Below are positions 31,572 to 42,173 of a DNA stretch of 64,000 nucleotides, piece by piece. Made by a program: the position numbers and the translations under genes. Under the pieces are notes generated by a model. The model worked only from the letters and a program-made list of their open reading frames with translations, ran no database searches and was not told the DNA's origin. The DNA comes from Thozetella sp. PMI_491 (lineage: Eukaryota > Ascomycota > Sordariomycetes > Chaetosphaeriales > Chaetosphaeriaceae): positions 159,787-223,786 of the forward strand of contig MU270076.1 of the NCBI GenBank assembly GCA_021432635.1, in the 5' to 3' direction. Positions within the stretch are counted from its first letter, which is position 1, and each line of letters opens with the position of its first letter.

Positions 31572-33512
31572 ATGGCCCCCGTCGCCAACCGCCCGGCGCG
31601 CATCCAGAACATCTCGGGCTCGCCCGTGGACCGCCGCGATGCCCTCGCCAAGGCGGTCGTCCGAGACGAGCCCGTCGACGTCTTCGTCGGCGACTGGATG
31701 TCGGAGCTCAACATGCCCAAGCGCGCCTACGACGTAGCCAACGGCCTGGGCATCGGCTACGAGCCGACCTGGCTCGAGGCCCTGGAGCCGGCGCTCGAGA
31801 ACATCGCCAAGAAGAAGGTCAAGGTCGCGGGCAACGCCGGCACAGTCGCCACGAAGGAGCTCTTCGACCTGACGGTAGAGCTCGTCAAGAGCAAGGGGCT
31901 TGACCTGACGGTCGCCTGGGTGGAGGGCGACGCTGTGCTCGACCAGGTGAAGCTGATGCGCGGGGAGGGTCACAAGTTCACCAACCTCACCACCGGCCAG
32001 GCCCTCGACGACTGGGGCTACGAGCCGCTCTTTGCCCAATGCTACCTGGGCAGTTGGGGCATCGTGCAGGCCTTCCGGGCCGGCGCCGACATTGTCGTGT
32101 GCGGCCGGGTCGCCGACGCCGCTCCCATCGTCGGTGCGGCTGCGTGGTTCCACGACTGGGCGCGCACCGACTTCGACCGGCTGGCCCGGTCGCTGATAGC
32201 CGGCCACCTGATTGAGTGCTCGACGTACGTGACGGGCGGCGACTTCTCGGGCTTCAAGAGCCTGGACTGGGACAAGATCCATGACCTCGGCTACCCCATT
32301 GCCGAGATCGACATGGAGGGCGACGTCGTCATCACCAAGCCCGAGGGCACCGGCGGCATCGTGAGCGTCGAGACGTGCACGGAGCAGCTGCTGTACGAGA
32401 TCCAGGGCATGTACTACATGAACTCGGACGTGACGGCCGTCATCGACCAGGCCAAGTTTGAGCAGATCGGGCCCGACCGCGTCCGGCTGTCGGGCGTCAC
32501 GGGAAGGCCGCCGCCGCGGACGACCAAGGTCGGCCTCACGGCACCCGGCGGCTTCAAGGCCGAGGTGCACTGGTCTCTCGTCGGCCTGGACATCGAGGAG
32601 AAGGTCAAGATGGTAGAGAAGCAGATCATCGCCAGCTTCGGCCCGGAACGCATGAAGCGCTTCACCAACTTTAGCCTCAAGGTCTACGGCTCCGTGCCCG
32701 AGGACCCGCGGAACCAGGATTCGGCCACCGTCGACCTGCGTTTCCTCGCCGAGGCCAAGGAGGAGGAGGCATTCGCGGCCAAGGAGTTCATCCGCCCAGC
32801 GCTGGATTTCATCATGCAGAGCTTCCCTGCCGGCACCGTGAACCTGGGCGGCGGCGCCCACACTCCCGTAAGCATCTCCCTCGCCTTCCCCCCCCCCCTT
32901 TCGTTTCTCTTTATTTATTTCTCTCTTCCCTCTCTCTACCCCGCCACATCTGCTTTTCTTCAATACTCACCGCTAACCTGCTTATTTCTTTAGTTCCAAG
33001 AGTACTTCCCGACCATCATCCCGCAGCCGACCGTCACGGTGCACTTCTCGAAGCCAGAGCTCCAGGACATCGTGGTACCGCCACCCGAGGAGACCATCGA
33101 GCACGTCTTCGACCAGCCTTCGTACGAGACCAAGGACGCCGTCCCGCTGCACACGTTCCGGCCGACCACGCGCGCCCCTCTCGGCCACGTCGTACTAGCA
33201 CGAGCCGGCGACAAGGGCTCCAACTGCAACGTCGGCTTCTTCGTCCGCCACGACGACGAGTGGGACTGGCTGCGGTCCTTCCTCAGCACGCAAAAGCTCG
33301 CCGAGCTGATGGGCGAGGACTACATTGGCCAGAACATCGACCGCATGGAGTTCCCCAACCTGCGGGCCGTGCACTTCCTGCTGCACAACCACCTCGACCG
33401 CGGCGTCACGGCCAACGCCACGCTCGACACGCTCGGCAAGTTCATTGCCGAGTACATTCGCTGCAAGCCCGTCGAGGTCCCCAAGGCGTACCTGGCCAAG
33501 GGCAAGGTGTAA
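31572..33512 (+). CDS. AtuA-like protein, DUF1446 plus DUF4387
   Basis: Two exons (31572-32867 and 32994-33512; 126-nt CT-rich intron) encode 604 residues. The N-terminal part carries VFVGDWMSELNMPKRAYDV, KVAGNAGTVATKELFDL, GQALDDWGYEPLFAQCYLG, DIVVCGRVADAAPIVGAAA and IECSTYVTGGDFSGFK, the DUF1446 (AtuA) pattern. The C-terminal part holds LARAGDKGSNCNVGFFV (about 500-515), the DUF4387 signature. In bacteria AtuA belongs to acyclic terpene utilisation, but the chemistry of this family is not established, and fungal copies are uncharacterised. In bacteria the two domains are often separate proteins; here they are fused. The position inside a catabolic gene set suggests a role with CoA- or acid-linked intermediates, which is inference only. 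Confidence 0.88.
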
Positions 33513-34843
33513 GCCAGATGGGATGTAGATTTACCCCTTAGACTCTGACGAGGACCTTGTCGCCGCTCCAAGGTACTCGCTCGTGGCGGAGGGCTTGCCT
33601 GGCTCTCCCTGTACTTTACCAGGTCAACTGAGACTGCGACTTAGCCACGGGCCAGGTCAACTGGACTATGAATAGCATCCGCGTATCTAAGGCAGTTGAA
33701 TTAAACAGTTAAACTCGTCTATGCCCACGCAGACAAACGTGGTCTTTCTTCCTGGCGATATAGGCTACTTGCCGGGGCACTCCGGTCCCCCCTACATCGG
33801 CCTACGTGCAGCACTTTGCAACTCCACTCTCATGGAGTCCTTTATCTTCCCGAGTACGAATCCACTTTGTGCTTAGCACCGGTTCGAGGCGATAAATGCC
33901 GTTACCTCTGTAAATATCTACGCGCGGAAGTCCGCATCTGGTTCGATTAAGTTCTCGAGTGAGAACAGTGCGTGCGAGGTCTGCAGGTGGCGAGAAAGCA
34001 ATTGCTGCGCAAGCCAAAAGGAGCATTATAGATTTGATTTGATAGGCCTTGTACAGTATTAAGTACCTAGGCAAGCTAAGTAAATATTAGATAGAAAGAA
34101 ATGGCCCCTGTGCTAGCTCGTGGCACTGTGTGAAAATTACCTTGACAGCATCGATCGCCAAGCGTCCAGTGCTTCTCGAGCCATGGCTTAGTGAGTCAGA
34201 TGACCCGAGCCGTTTTCAGTTAGGCGGTGTGGGCGCCTAAAAATGGCCCGCGGCGTGGCTGGGCCAGCGCGGTATATAGGGGAATGTCAAGTACTGCAGG
34301 TGCTGGAGCGTGTGACTGTGGTTGGTCCTCCTTTCGCCACGGGCGTGGAAATCGCCGCCGGGGAGCACGCCCCGAACTGGCTCACCCAACGGCGAGCGGC
34401 GTTGGGCAGGCCATGTCATAACTACTACCACATACCCTTGATACCGTATCTCATTACCTACCGGGCCGGGGAAACCCGTCCAGATAAGAAGATTTGCGGA
34501 CACGAAATTCGCAACCTCGTGGGTGCGAAATGCGAGTGGAGTCGGGTTGGAGGCGCCGATGACCGGGCGTCCCCTCCCGCCTCTGACCCTTTTTGGCACG
34601 CGTGCACAAATGTGGTACAATTGGGGGTGACTAGCAAAGTGGTACGGCATGTCGACGAGCGCGTCATCCACTCATGGCTCCCCGCAGCACCCCGCGTTCA
34701 CTAAAAGGCGACCCTGTCAGGCCCAATGAGGCGCACTCCCTTTGTATTTCCGGAAGCCTGGTTGCCCCTACCTTCACCCCACCGCTCGTCTTATCGAGCT
34801 ATCGCTCATTTCGCCGCTGTATCCCGCTCAAGGTCTAGCTCCC

Positions 34844-34866
34844 GGGGGGGGGGGGGGGGGGGGGGG
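34844..34866 (+). repeat. 23-base poly-G tract
   Basis: Twenty-three consecutive G residues. The tract could form G-quadruplex structures and is a likely site of length variation or assembly error. Confidence 0.85.
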
Positions 34867-35004
34867 TGTGCTCCATAGATAAGGAGTCAGGCTAGGCGAT
34901 CCGTCTCAAGATAGCGGCTAGATCTCGACTCAAGGTGGCAAAGGCTCCAGCGGGCGGTGGTGCTGTAGCGGCTTTCAGAGCAGCCCTGTGGTTTTGGTGC
35001 CTGC

Positions 35005-35039
35005 CCTATCCGCCGTGCCTGCCCCTATCCGCCGTGCCT
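35005..35039 (+). repeat. 16-bp direct repeat, two copies
   Basis: CCTATCCGCCGTGCCT occurs at 35005-35020 and again at 35024-35039, spacing 19 bases. It lies about 280 bases upstream of the Zn2Cys6 gene and contains CCG triplets, the half-site recognised by many Zn2Cys6 regulators. Whether it is a binding site is unknown. Confidence 0.6.
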
Positions 35040-35316
35040 ACTATGTACCCTGCCCGCCCTGCTCTGCCTGCCGGTCTTGCCTGCCCCCCTCCCCCCGCCG
35101 TGCTGTTCTGTTTGGGTTAGCAAAGACTAAGACGAAGGGGGGGTTCCCTCCCCCAGCCAAGGTCCCGGCCAAGGTCCTCTCAGTGCCGGCAGATGGCGCA
35201 CCAGAAACCCTTTCCTTCCTTCCACACCCCTCCTCTCTCCGATACCTCACCTCTGTGCCCCTGTACTGCTGGATGAAAATCCCAATTGCCGTGCCGCCAG
35301 TGCCCTCCCCGAGATC

Positions 35317-38089
35317 ATGAGTGCTGTGAGCGCTGTCACGCCGGCCTCGACCATCGTCGAGGCTCCTCCGTCGGCCGTCACGGCCGTGTCCCCGCCCGAG
35401 AAGGCGCGGCCGGCGAAGCGGTACGTTCAAAAAAAAAATTACCCCAGCCCATCTCCCCCGCGTCGCACCGCAGCCGTCGAACGGCAGAACTCGGCATCGG
35501 CCTCCCCCTCCCCCGCCATGCTCGATCGCGACGGGCCTCAACGCCCCGGCGCCTGCGGTGACTGCTGGCGCCCACGGGCACGAGCTCTACGCACATCCAT
35601 GCCTCCAATGCCGTGCAGACGATACTGACCCGTCTCTGCAGGGCCCGCGTTGCCGTCGCCTGCCAGCGGTGCAAGAGCCGCAAGCAAAAGTGCGATGGCC
35701 GGCAGCCATGCTCCAACTGCCGGGACTTCCAGGCCAACTGCCAGTACATCTCGTCCAATCCCAAGTCGATGATCCTGCACCGGGAGCAGCAGTCAGTCCG
35801 GGCGGTTGAGGAGCGTGTGGCGGAGCTGGAGTCTATCTTGCTCAGTGGAGGTATCAACGCACTCAAGGACCGGAGGCAGTCCTTAAATGCCGGGCTTGAA
35901 GGTGTGACTTACCAATCAGATCTCCGTCCAGACTCACCCCGCGATGCGCGCCCTAAGGCCATCTCCAGCCCGCGAACCCGCATGGAGCGGATGGCCGAGC
36001 CTGGCAACTCGCCCCACGCCGCCCTCACCACCGTGGTGGAGATCCTGCGCGACCTGTCCCTGGAGGCGTCGGGTGGCTACATCGGGGCCTCGTCCCAGAT
36101 TACCATGGGCCGCATGATCAGCTCCATCGTCCAGGCCAAGTCCTGCGCCTCCGAGGCGTCTAAGAGCGAGGATGAGGAGCACCTCAGCCCCAAGTCCGCG
36201 TCGAACCCGCCGCCTTCTCTAGATGGGGGCATTGAGCTATCTCAGATGCCGGCCGACATCGCCGAGAAGCTCTTCCGTGCATATATCCGGCACATCTCCA
36301 CGAGGTGGCCGCTCCTGCAGACGCCCTTCATCGGCCGGCTGCACAATGAGCGGCTAAGCGTAGAGGACACCTTCCTGTGAGCTCTTCTGCCCTCCCCTTC
36401 CTCGGGACTAACCTCTTATCCGGAGGCGCTGACCTCTGGTAGTGTGACGGTCCTGCATCTGGTCTATGCCATCGGTGGTCGCTTCCTGGAGACAACGGGA
36501 GAGACGGGCAACTTCTATCCCGAGCAGCACTACGAACAGGCACTACGCCATCTGGACGAGATATGCAGATATCACGACATGAGGACGGTCCAGGTCCTCC
36601 TTCTGTTTTCAATATACAGTCTGCGTTCGCCGCGCGGACCCGGCGCCTGGACCTACGTTGGCCTGGCCATGAGGAACTGCATCGAGATGGGGCTCCACCG
36701 GAAGACGGGCAAGAAGAGGTCAATTTTGGAGAACGAGATGCGAAAGCGGATATTCTGGGTGTGCTACTGCCTTGACAGGCAAATCTCCATCATCCTAGGG
36801 CGGCCATTTGCCATTTCAGACAGGGACATTGACGTTGAGGTGAGCAGTCCTCCGCAGCCGCTTTGCTATTTTACAGGGCGCGAGAGGCGGGCTAACAGCG
36901 CATAACTAGCTGCCGCTAGACGTTGACGAAGCACTCGAAGATACCGTCGTGCTAGAGTCACTACAGGAAAGTGCAAGGACGCCGCCGTTCGGGTCGAAAC
37001 CTCGCGACAAGTCGACATCAATGACTGGATTCATCTACATCTGCCGGCTGAGGATGATCGAGTCCAGGATACAGCAGAGCATCTATCGTGTGGACCACAG
37101 TTCGCCCGCGACAAAGGACGACGTCGAGAAGTTCATTCAGCAGCTGGACGAGTGGAGGGAAAGCATGCCTATCGATGCTAGGAACGGAGAGGTGCCGCGG
37201 CTCGAAACCATGATTATGGATGGTTATGACCACTACGTGAGTTCCATCTCGCAACTACAGTTCCTGAGAAACGGAGATACTGACTCGATAAACAGATGGT
37301 CTACTACTACAAGTGTATGCGGTTCCTTCTTCACCCCGTGATTCTGTCCGGGGACCTGGCGGACACCCGGTTCCTCAAGACGTGCGCAGCTGCCTGCGGT
37401 GGAGTCTGCCAGACCTACAAGAAACTCCACCAGATCGTCCCTGTTGGATTCTCAGTGATGGCCCTCTATTCGGTCTTCCTTGCGGGTGAGTCATTTTCTA
37501 GCTCGTGCCCTACAGCGCCGCGATGGCGAGGCTGACGACGTCTACAGGACTCACTCTTCTCTACTGCACCTGGGCGTCGCCCAAGGAGGTGTTCAGCATC
37601 AGCACGTCCAACGACATGAATGCCTGCAGCATCGTGCTCTACATCATCACGGAGCGGTGGACGGGCGCCAAGAAATACCGGGACGTCTTTGAGACTATCA
37701 AGCAGGCCGTGCTTGACTCGATCGAGGAGGGCGAGTACGAGCCGCGGCGGGTCATCAAGAACTTGCGTCCGGGGCTCGAGGCTGCCTTCTCGACATTGGA
37801 CCCGACCGAGGAGGGCCAGGGCGAGTTCTCGGCACTGGTTACCGACATGGCGGGTGGGCCGAGCATCGTGGTGGCTGACGGTACGACGCCTGGAGGGGGG
37901 CCAATATCTGGGGGCGAATACGACGGCCACGGAGGAGGCTTCACCTTTTCGATGCCCCTGGATGGCATGCCATTTGACTTCCACGATCCGGACACGTTCG
38001 GACCTGTGGATATGGCCTTGGGAACGCCGAGCAATGACTGGATGGTGCGTTCAGGGCTGGAGGGATATGGAGATCATTTGTCGACTTGA
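35317..38089 (+). CDS. Zn2Cys6 fungal transcription factor
   Basis: Six exons (35317-35420, 35642-36376, 36443-36839, 36910-37236, 37296-37485, 37548-38089) encode 764 residues. The zinc cluster has Cys42, 45, 52, 58, 61 and 68 (C-x2-C-x6-C-x5-C-x2-C-x6-C), followed by a leucine-rich coiled-coil linker (VRAVEERVAELESILL). The middle region reads FRAYIRHISTRWPLLQTPF, LLFSIYSLRSPRGPGAWTYVG and RIFWVCYCLDRQISIILGRP, the fungal-specific transcription factor domain. The first intron, 221 nt, lies just before the zinc cluster; reading through it gives a stop, so splicing is required. The C-terminus is Gly/Asp/Phe-rich and could be an activation region. Its place among catabolic genes suggests it is their pathway-specific regulator. 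Confidence 0.88.
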
Positions 38090-38278
38090 GACGCGAGGGA
38101 CCAACGGGTGTTCAGGAAAAGGGCGTCGCCTAATGAGTTACGAGACCGCAAAGTGGGCTGCAAGTTTCCGGTGTTAATGTGCATATGAGGTCGGCCATAT
38201 GGCGTGGGTTGGGGGCTTGGTTTTCAAGGAGGCCAACGCTTTGTATTTTATATCATTTGGGAGCGTATCAACACCTAC

Positions 38279-39429
38279 CTAGTTGAACTGGAGAAACAAC
38301 GGCTCGCCCTTCTCCCATCGTAGGATATTGTCTACCTGGATTCCATACCACCCAGGCAAGACGTCTTTCTCGACGTAGCCCATGTGTGGGGACAAGAGCA
38401 CTTGGCTCCTCCCCTCGACGCCCCATTTGGTGGTCCGCCACCTGCTCTGCGCCGGCAACGGCTCCAGCTCGAAGACGTCCACGGCCGCCGAGCGGATCTT
38501 TCCCTGCTCCAGCACGGCTAGCAAGTCTTCTTCCACAACCAGGGGCGCGCGCGACGTGTTCACGAAGATGGCGTCCGGCTTGAGCAGGGCGAGGTCCGCG
38601 GCCGAGATGATGCCGCGCGACCGGGCCGACAGGACCAGGTGCACGCTGACGATGTCGGCAGTCCGGAACAGCTCCTCCTTGCTCACTGCCTTGAACGTCT
38701 TCTCGCCGTCGGGGCCGTCGGCAGGCAGCCCCAGGTTCTGGGCCGCCTTGTCGGCCAGCTCCTGCGTGAGGTTGGTGCTCCACGCCACGATCTTGACGCC
38801 AAAGGCCAGGTGAAGAATGCGCGCGACGCGCGCGCCGAGGCGCCCGAGCCCCAGGACGCCGACCGTCTTGCCGGCGAGGCCGAAGGCCGTCGTCGTCTGC
38901 CACTTGCCGGCCTTGACCTCGGCGTCGTCCCAGGCGATGTTGCGCGCCGCGCCCATGATGAGGGCGATAGCGTGCTCCGTCGTGCTGTCGGACCCGGACT
39001 GCGTCGGCCGGCCGGGGTCGGTGGCACCCGCTACAGGAATGCCGCGCTCCTTGAGGGCCGGCAGGTCAAGGGACGCGTTGCGCGTGCCCGTGGTCAGCAG
39101 GAGCTTGAGGTTGGGGAGCCGGCCGATGAGCTCCGCCGGGAAGGGCGTGCGCTCGCGCATTGTGCCTGGGAACGCGTCAGCGAGTATGTCACAGGGAAAG
39201 CGAGAGGGGCAGGTGGCAAGGAGCTGGCCGGCGCACATATGATATCGAACGGCTCGAGGCGCTTCACTAGCTGGTCTTTGACATCCTGGGGGGTGTCGGG
39301 GTGGTTATACGGGAGGAGGGTGTCCCTGAAAATGGTCACCTCATAGGTCGCCGGATCTAGTCTCTTGTAGGCAGATTCTGAGAGGTTCTGGTAGTCGTCG
39401 AGGACAGCTACCTTGCGCGAGCCGGGCAT
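38279..39429 (-). CDS. D-isomer-specific 2-hydroxyacid dehydrogenase
   Basis: Two exons (39237-39429 and 38279-39165; 71-nt intron with GTGCGC donor) give 359 residues. The N-terminus MPGSRKVAVLDDYQN and the TMRERTPFP, LLLTTGTRNASLD blocks are typical of a fungal branch of the family. The NAD-binding motif GLGRLG is at 170-175. Catalytic Arg270 (NTSRAPLV), Glu299 (DVFELEP) and His325 (LSPHMGYV) are all present, so the enzyme should be active. It would reduce a 2-keto acid to a D-2-hydroxyacid or the reverse. It ends 189 bases from the stop of the Zn2Cys6 gene in convergent orientation and shares a strand with the amidase. Substrate unknown. Confidence 0.9.
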
Positions 39430-39972
39430 CTTGTCTAAGCTTCTCGAGTCGCCTATGAGAGGAAAATGAGAATCGCTCCTTGAGCGGGCACAGAAGGTCC
39501 AGCGAGCGGCCGGCCAGAGTTATAGGACAAGCCGAAGGGTCTAGGAGAAACCTCAAGGTCCTGAGATGGAGGGGATCGATAATCAATGCGGTGCCGACTT
39601 GGCCGGCAATGCTTTCATCCGATGCAAAAGCTCCCTGGGCGCTAGTTTACCCGTGGCAGGACACTCGCACACGAGACACATGAGTCAAGCGACTTCGCTG
39701 CGTGGTGTGTAAGCCAGGACTGCCGCAAATCGGCGCGCAACTGAGGTCATTACCCCGCAATATGCCATGATGGAGACAGGCTTTAGCCCCCCCCCTTTCC
39801 CCCTTTTCTAAACTCCATAACAAACCTCCGCACGTAAACACTAGAACCTCAGGAGTATAACACGTCTCATTTTGTACATCCCCTTTGGTACGGAAAAGAT
39901 TATCTAAACAAAAGGCCCGGGACATTCTCTGCTATACAAGCCTAGGTTGCAACTCTATGGGGCCGGCCCGGT
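39430..39972. other. Intergenic region, dehydrogenase promoter
   Basis: No gene seen. It contains the upstream region of the 2-hydroxyacid dehydrogenase and the 3' flank of the amidase. Confidence 0.55.
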
Positions 39973-42173
39973 TCAGTTTCCGGCAGCCGCTTGCGCCTCT
40001 CCTTGGGCCGTAGCAATGACATCCAGCCATTCCTCCGGCCGCAGGCGCCCTCCGGGGTAGACATCGTTGAGGTATGTCTCTGTCTCACGCGCGAAGCTCA
40101 GAAGCTGCTCCTCGGCTCCCCACTCGCCTGTAGCCATGGCCGCGATCGGAATCTTGCCCTTCCCCTGCACAGGGTCGATGTAGCCGGCAGGGCATGTCAC
40201 AGCCGGAAGACCAGTGACGTTGGCGACCCACACATCTGCGGTGTTTTTTGTTAGCTATAGCACCCAGAAGCACCAGGAGGATAGGCAATATTGGGCGGGT
40301 AGCCTACAGGTCATGTTCATCATGGTCTTGTTCCCATCCGTGAACCCATGCGCCTGATCGCCCGGAGAGATCGGCCAGCCTGGCATAGGCGTTGTCGGCG
40401 TGAAAATGAGCAGGCCTGGATACTTCTTGAACAGGAAGGCGAGGTGGGACATCATGACCTGCCGCAGCTGCCCATACTTGAGAAAGTCGGTAGCGGGGGT
40501 TTGCGAACCAACAGCGACTAAGATTCGGTTGGGCGCGTTCATCAGCGAGAGCCAGCTGCTGGGGTCCTTGCTACGTGTCTTGGCCATATCGGCGACCTCA
40601 GTGAGGCACGTGGCGCTGTGGGCCAGAGCGCTCTCGCGCATATGTGGTAGAGAGATGTCGACAACCTCATACCCACCCTTGGAGGTAAGATGCGAGAGAG
40701 CTTTGTCGTAGACCTCTCGCACTTTGGGATCAGTCTTGGCGAGCCATTCCTTCCAGACGCCGAGATACTTCTTTGCGGACGGATCAGGAGGGGTGGAGAT
40801 GGCAAAAAGACCCTGCGTGCTGTCCTCCGGGTCAGGCTGGGACATGGTGCGGTACGCAATGGTCAGGTCAGACACGGTTGAAGCCATGGGCCCTATGGTC
40901 ATCACCGACGAGCCTGTGACGACGGTCCGACTGTGGCTGGTCTTAAGGCCATAGACCCCGCAGAAGGCTGGCGGAAGGCGAGTGCTACCACCTAAAAACA
41001 TTCACGGTTCAGTACCGTCTGAGTTGCGCCGGGTAGCAGCGTCTATGAGATTGTGCCAGACTGACCTCCATCTGTCCCTACCGCAATGGGAACAACGCCG
41101 CCGCACAGAGCGGAGGCCGCACCGGAGGAAGACCCTCCTGGATAGTACGACTTGTTATACCAGTTCGTTGGGGTTCCTGTACTTGGCTTCAAGGCATCGT
41201 CAGTTCTTGCCACCAACGTACAACCTGGCCCGCCTACAACTCACATTGCAGCCCGTAGTATCTGCGCGACGTCAGCAAGGCCCGAATATACATCACTTGG
41301 TCTCAGACACTTACCCATGCCGACCTCGTGCTGGTTCATCTTGCCTATCATGATGGCGCCGGCCTCTTCCAGCTTCTGGACCGGCCAAGTCGTAACCTCC
41401 TTGCTCGTCGTGAAGAACGGTTCCGACTTGTTCAGTTTCATGCCAGAGCTCGTCACATATCCCTTGACGTCCGTATCGTCCTTGACGCCAAAGGGAACGC
41501 CGTCCAACAGACCTAGTGGCTTCCCGGCGGCCCATCGCTCCGTGGAGGCCTTCGCAGCCGCCAGGACCTTCTCCGGATGGATGTGGATCCAGGCCACAGC
41601 ATACTTAGAGGGCTTGCTGATATCTCTCCGGACCAACGCTAGCAGCGCCTCGGTTACCTGGGAAGGCGTCACCTTGCCCCCCTTGTAGAGCTCATGGTAG
41701 TCGGCAACTGAGTGGAAGCGGCCACCAAGATCTGCAGGTTGGGGCGTTGTAAGCTCCGGGCCAAACTCCAGCATGCTATCAGAGCCATCTGACAGAGGAA
41801 TCACGGTGGGCTACCCGTGGATTAGCACCATTGAGTTAACCTGGAAATAGACAATGAAGCGAGCGAGCCTACATCTAGCCTCGGCAACTCCTTTTCGAGT
41901 CCGGGGACCGTTGCTGGCTTTCCGAATTTCGCATTGCTCCAGAGGAACTTTTGCAGAGACCCTAGACCAGTAACGCTAAGGAAACACAAGGTCAGTGGTC
42001 GTGTGCTGTGCCGCGACGCGTCCTGGAGTCGGCACTTACAGAGAGGCCGCAAGCACAAGAGGGTATCCCCGTATAGCCGGATTCTTGTCTTCCTCACCTG
42101 CGCTCAGCACCAGAGATGAGGCAGCAGCTTCCTTCGGAGTCGGGTAGTTTGCATAGCGACGCGAGCGAACCAT
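39973..42173 (-). CDS. Amidase-signature hydrolase
   Basis: Seven exons on the minus strand (42040-42173, 41873-41975, 41315-41810, 41245-41261, 41066-41186, 40308-40991, 39973-40235) keep frame at every junction and give 605 residues. The Lys-Ser-Ser triad is visible: Lys189 (GVPFGVKDD), the cis-Ser in GGSSSGAAS (about 270), and nucleophile Ser293 (TDGGGSTR), the last rebuilt by splicing. IMIGKMNQHEVGMD precedes the triad serines as in the family. Exon 4 is only 17 nt; without it DTTGCN is lost and the frame breaks. The class hydrolyses amide bonds of small molecules and related C-N compounds. No signal peptide. It is the last of the nine neighbouring catabolic genes. Confidence 0.88.

Larger units (their letters stand above)
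33513..35316. other. Intergenic region upstream of the Zn2Cys6 regulator
   Basis: No gene supported. It contains a 23-base G run (34844-34866), a two-copy 16-bp direct repeat (35005-35039) and an AT-rich patch at 34020-34110. It forms the 3' flank of the AtuA-like gene and the promoter of the regulator. Confidence 0.5.

Noticed and set aside
31344-32963. 539-codon minus-strand frame
   Set aside because: Antisense shadow of the AtuA-like gene; repetitive Leu/Val/Asp/Arg composition without motifs.
35421-35628. Read-through of intron 1 of the Zn2Cys6 gene
   Set aside because: The frame ends in a stop before the zinc cluster; splicing to 35642 restores an intact C6 motif.
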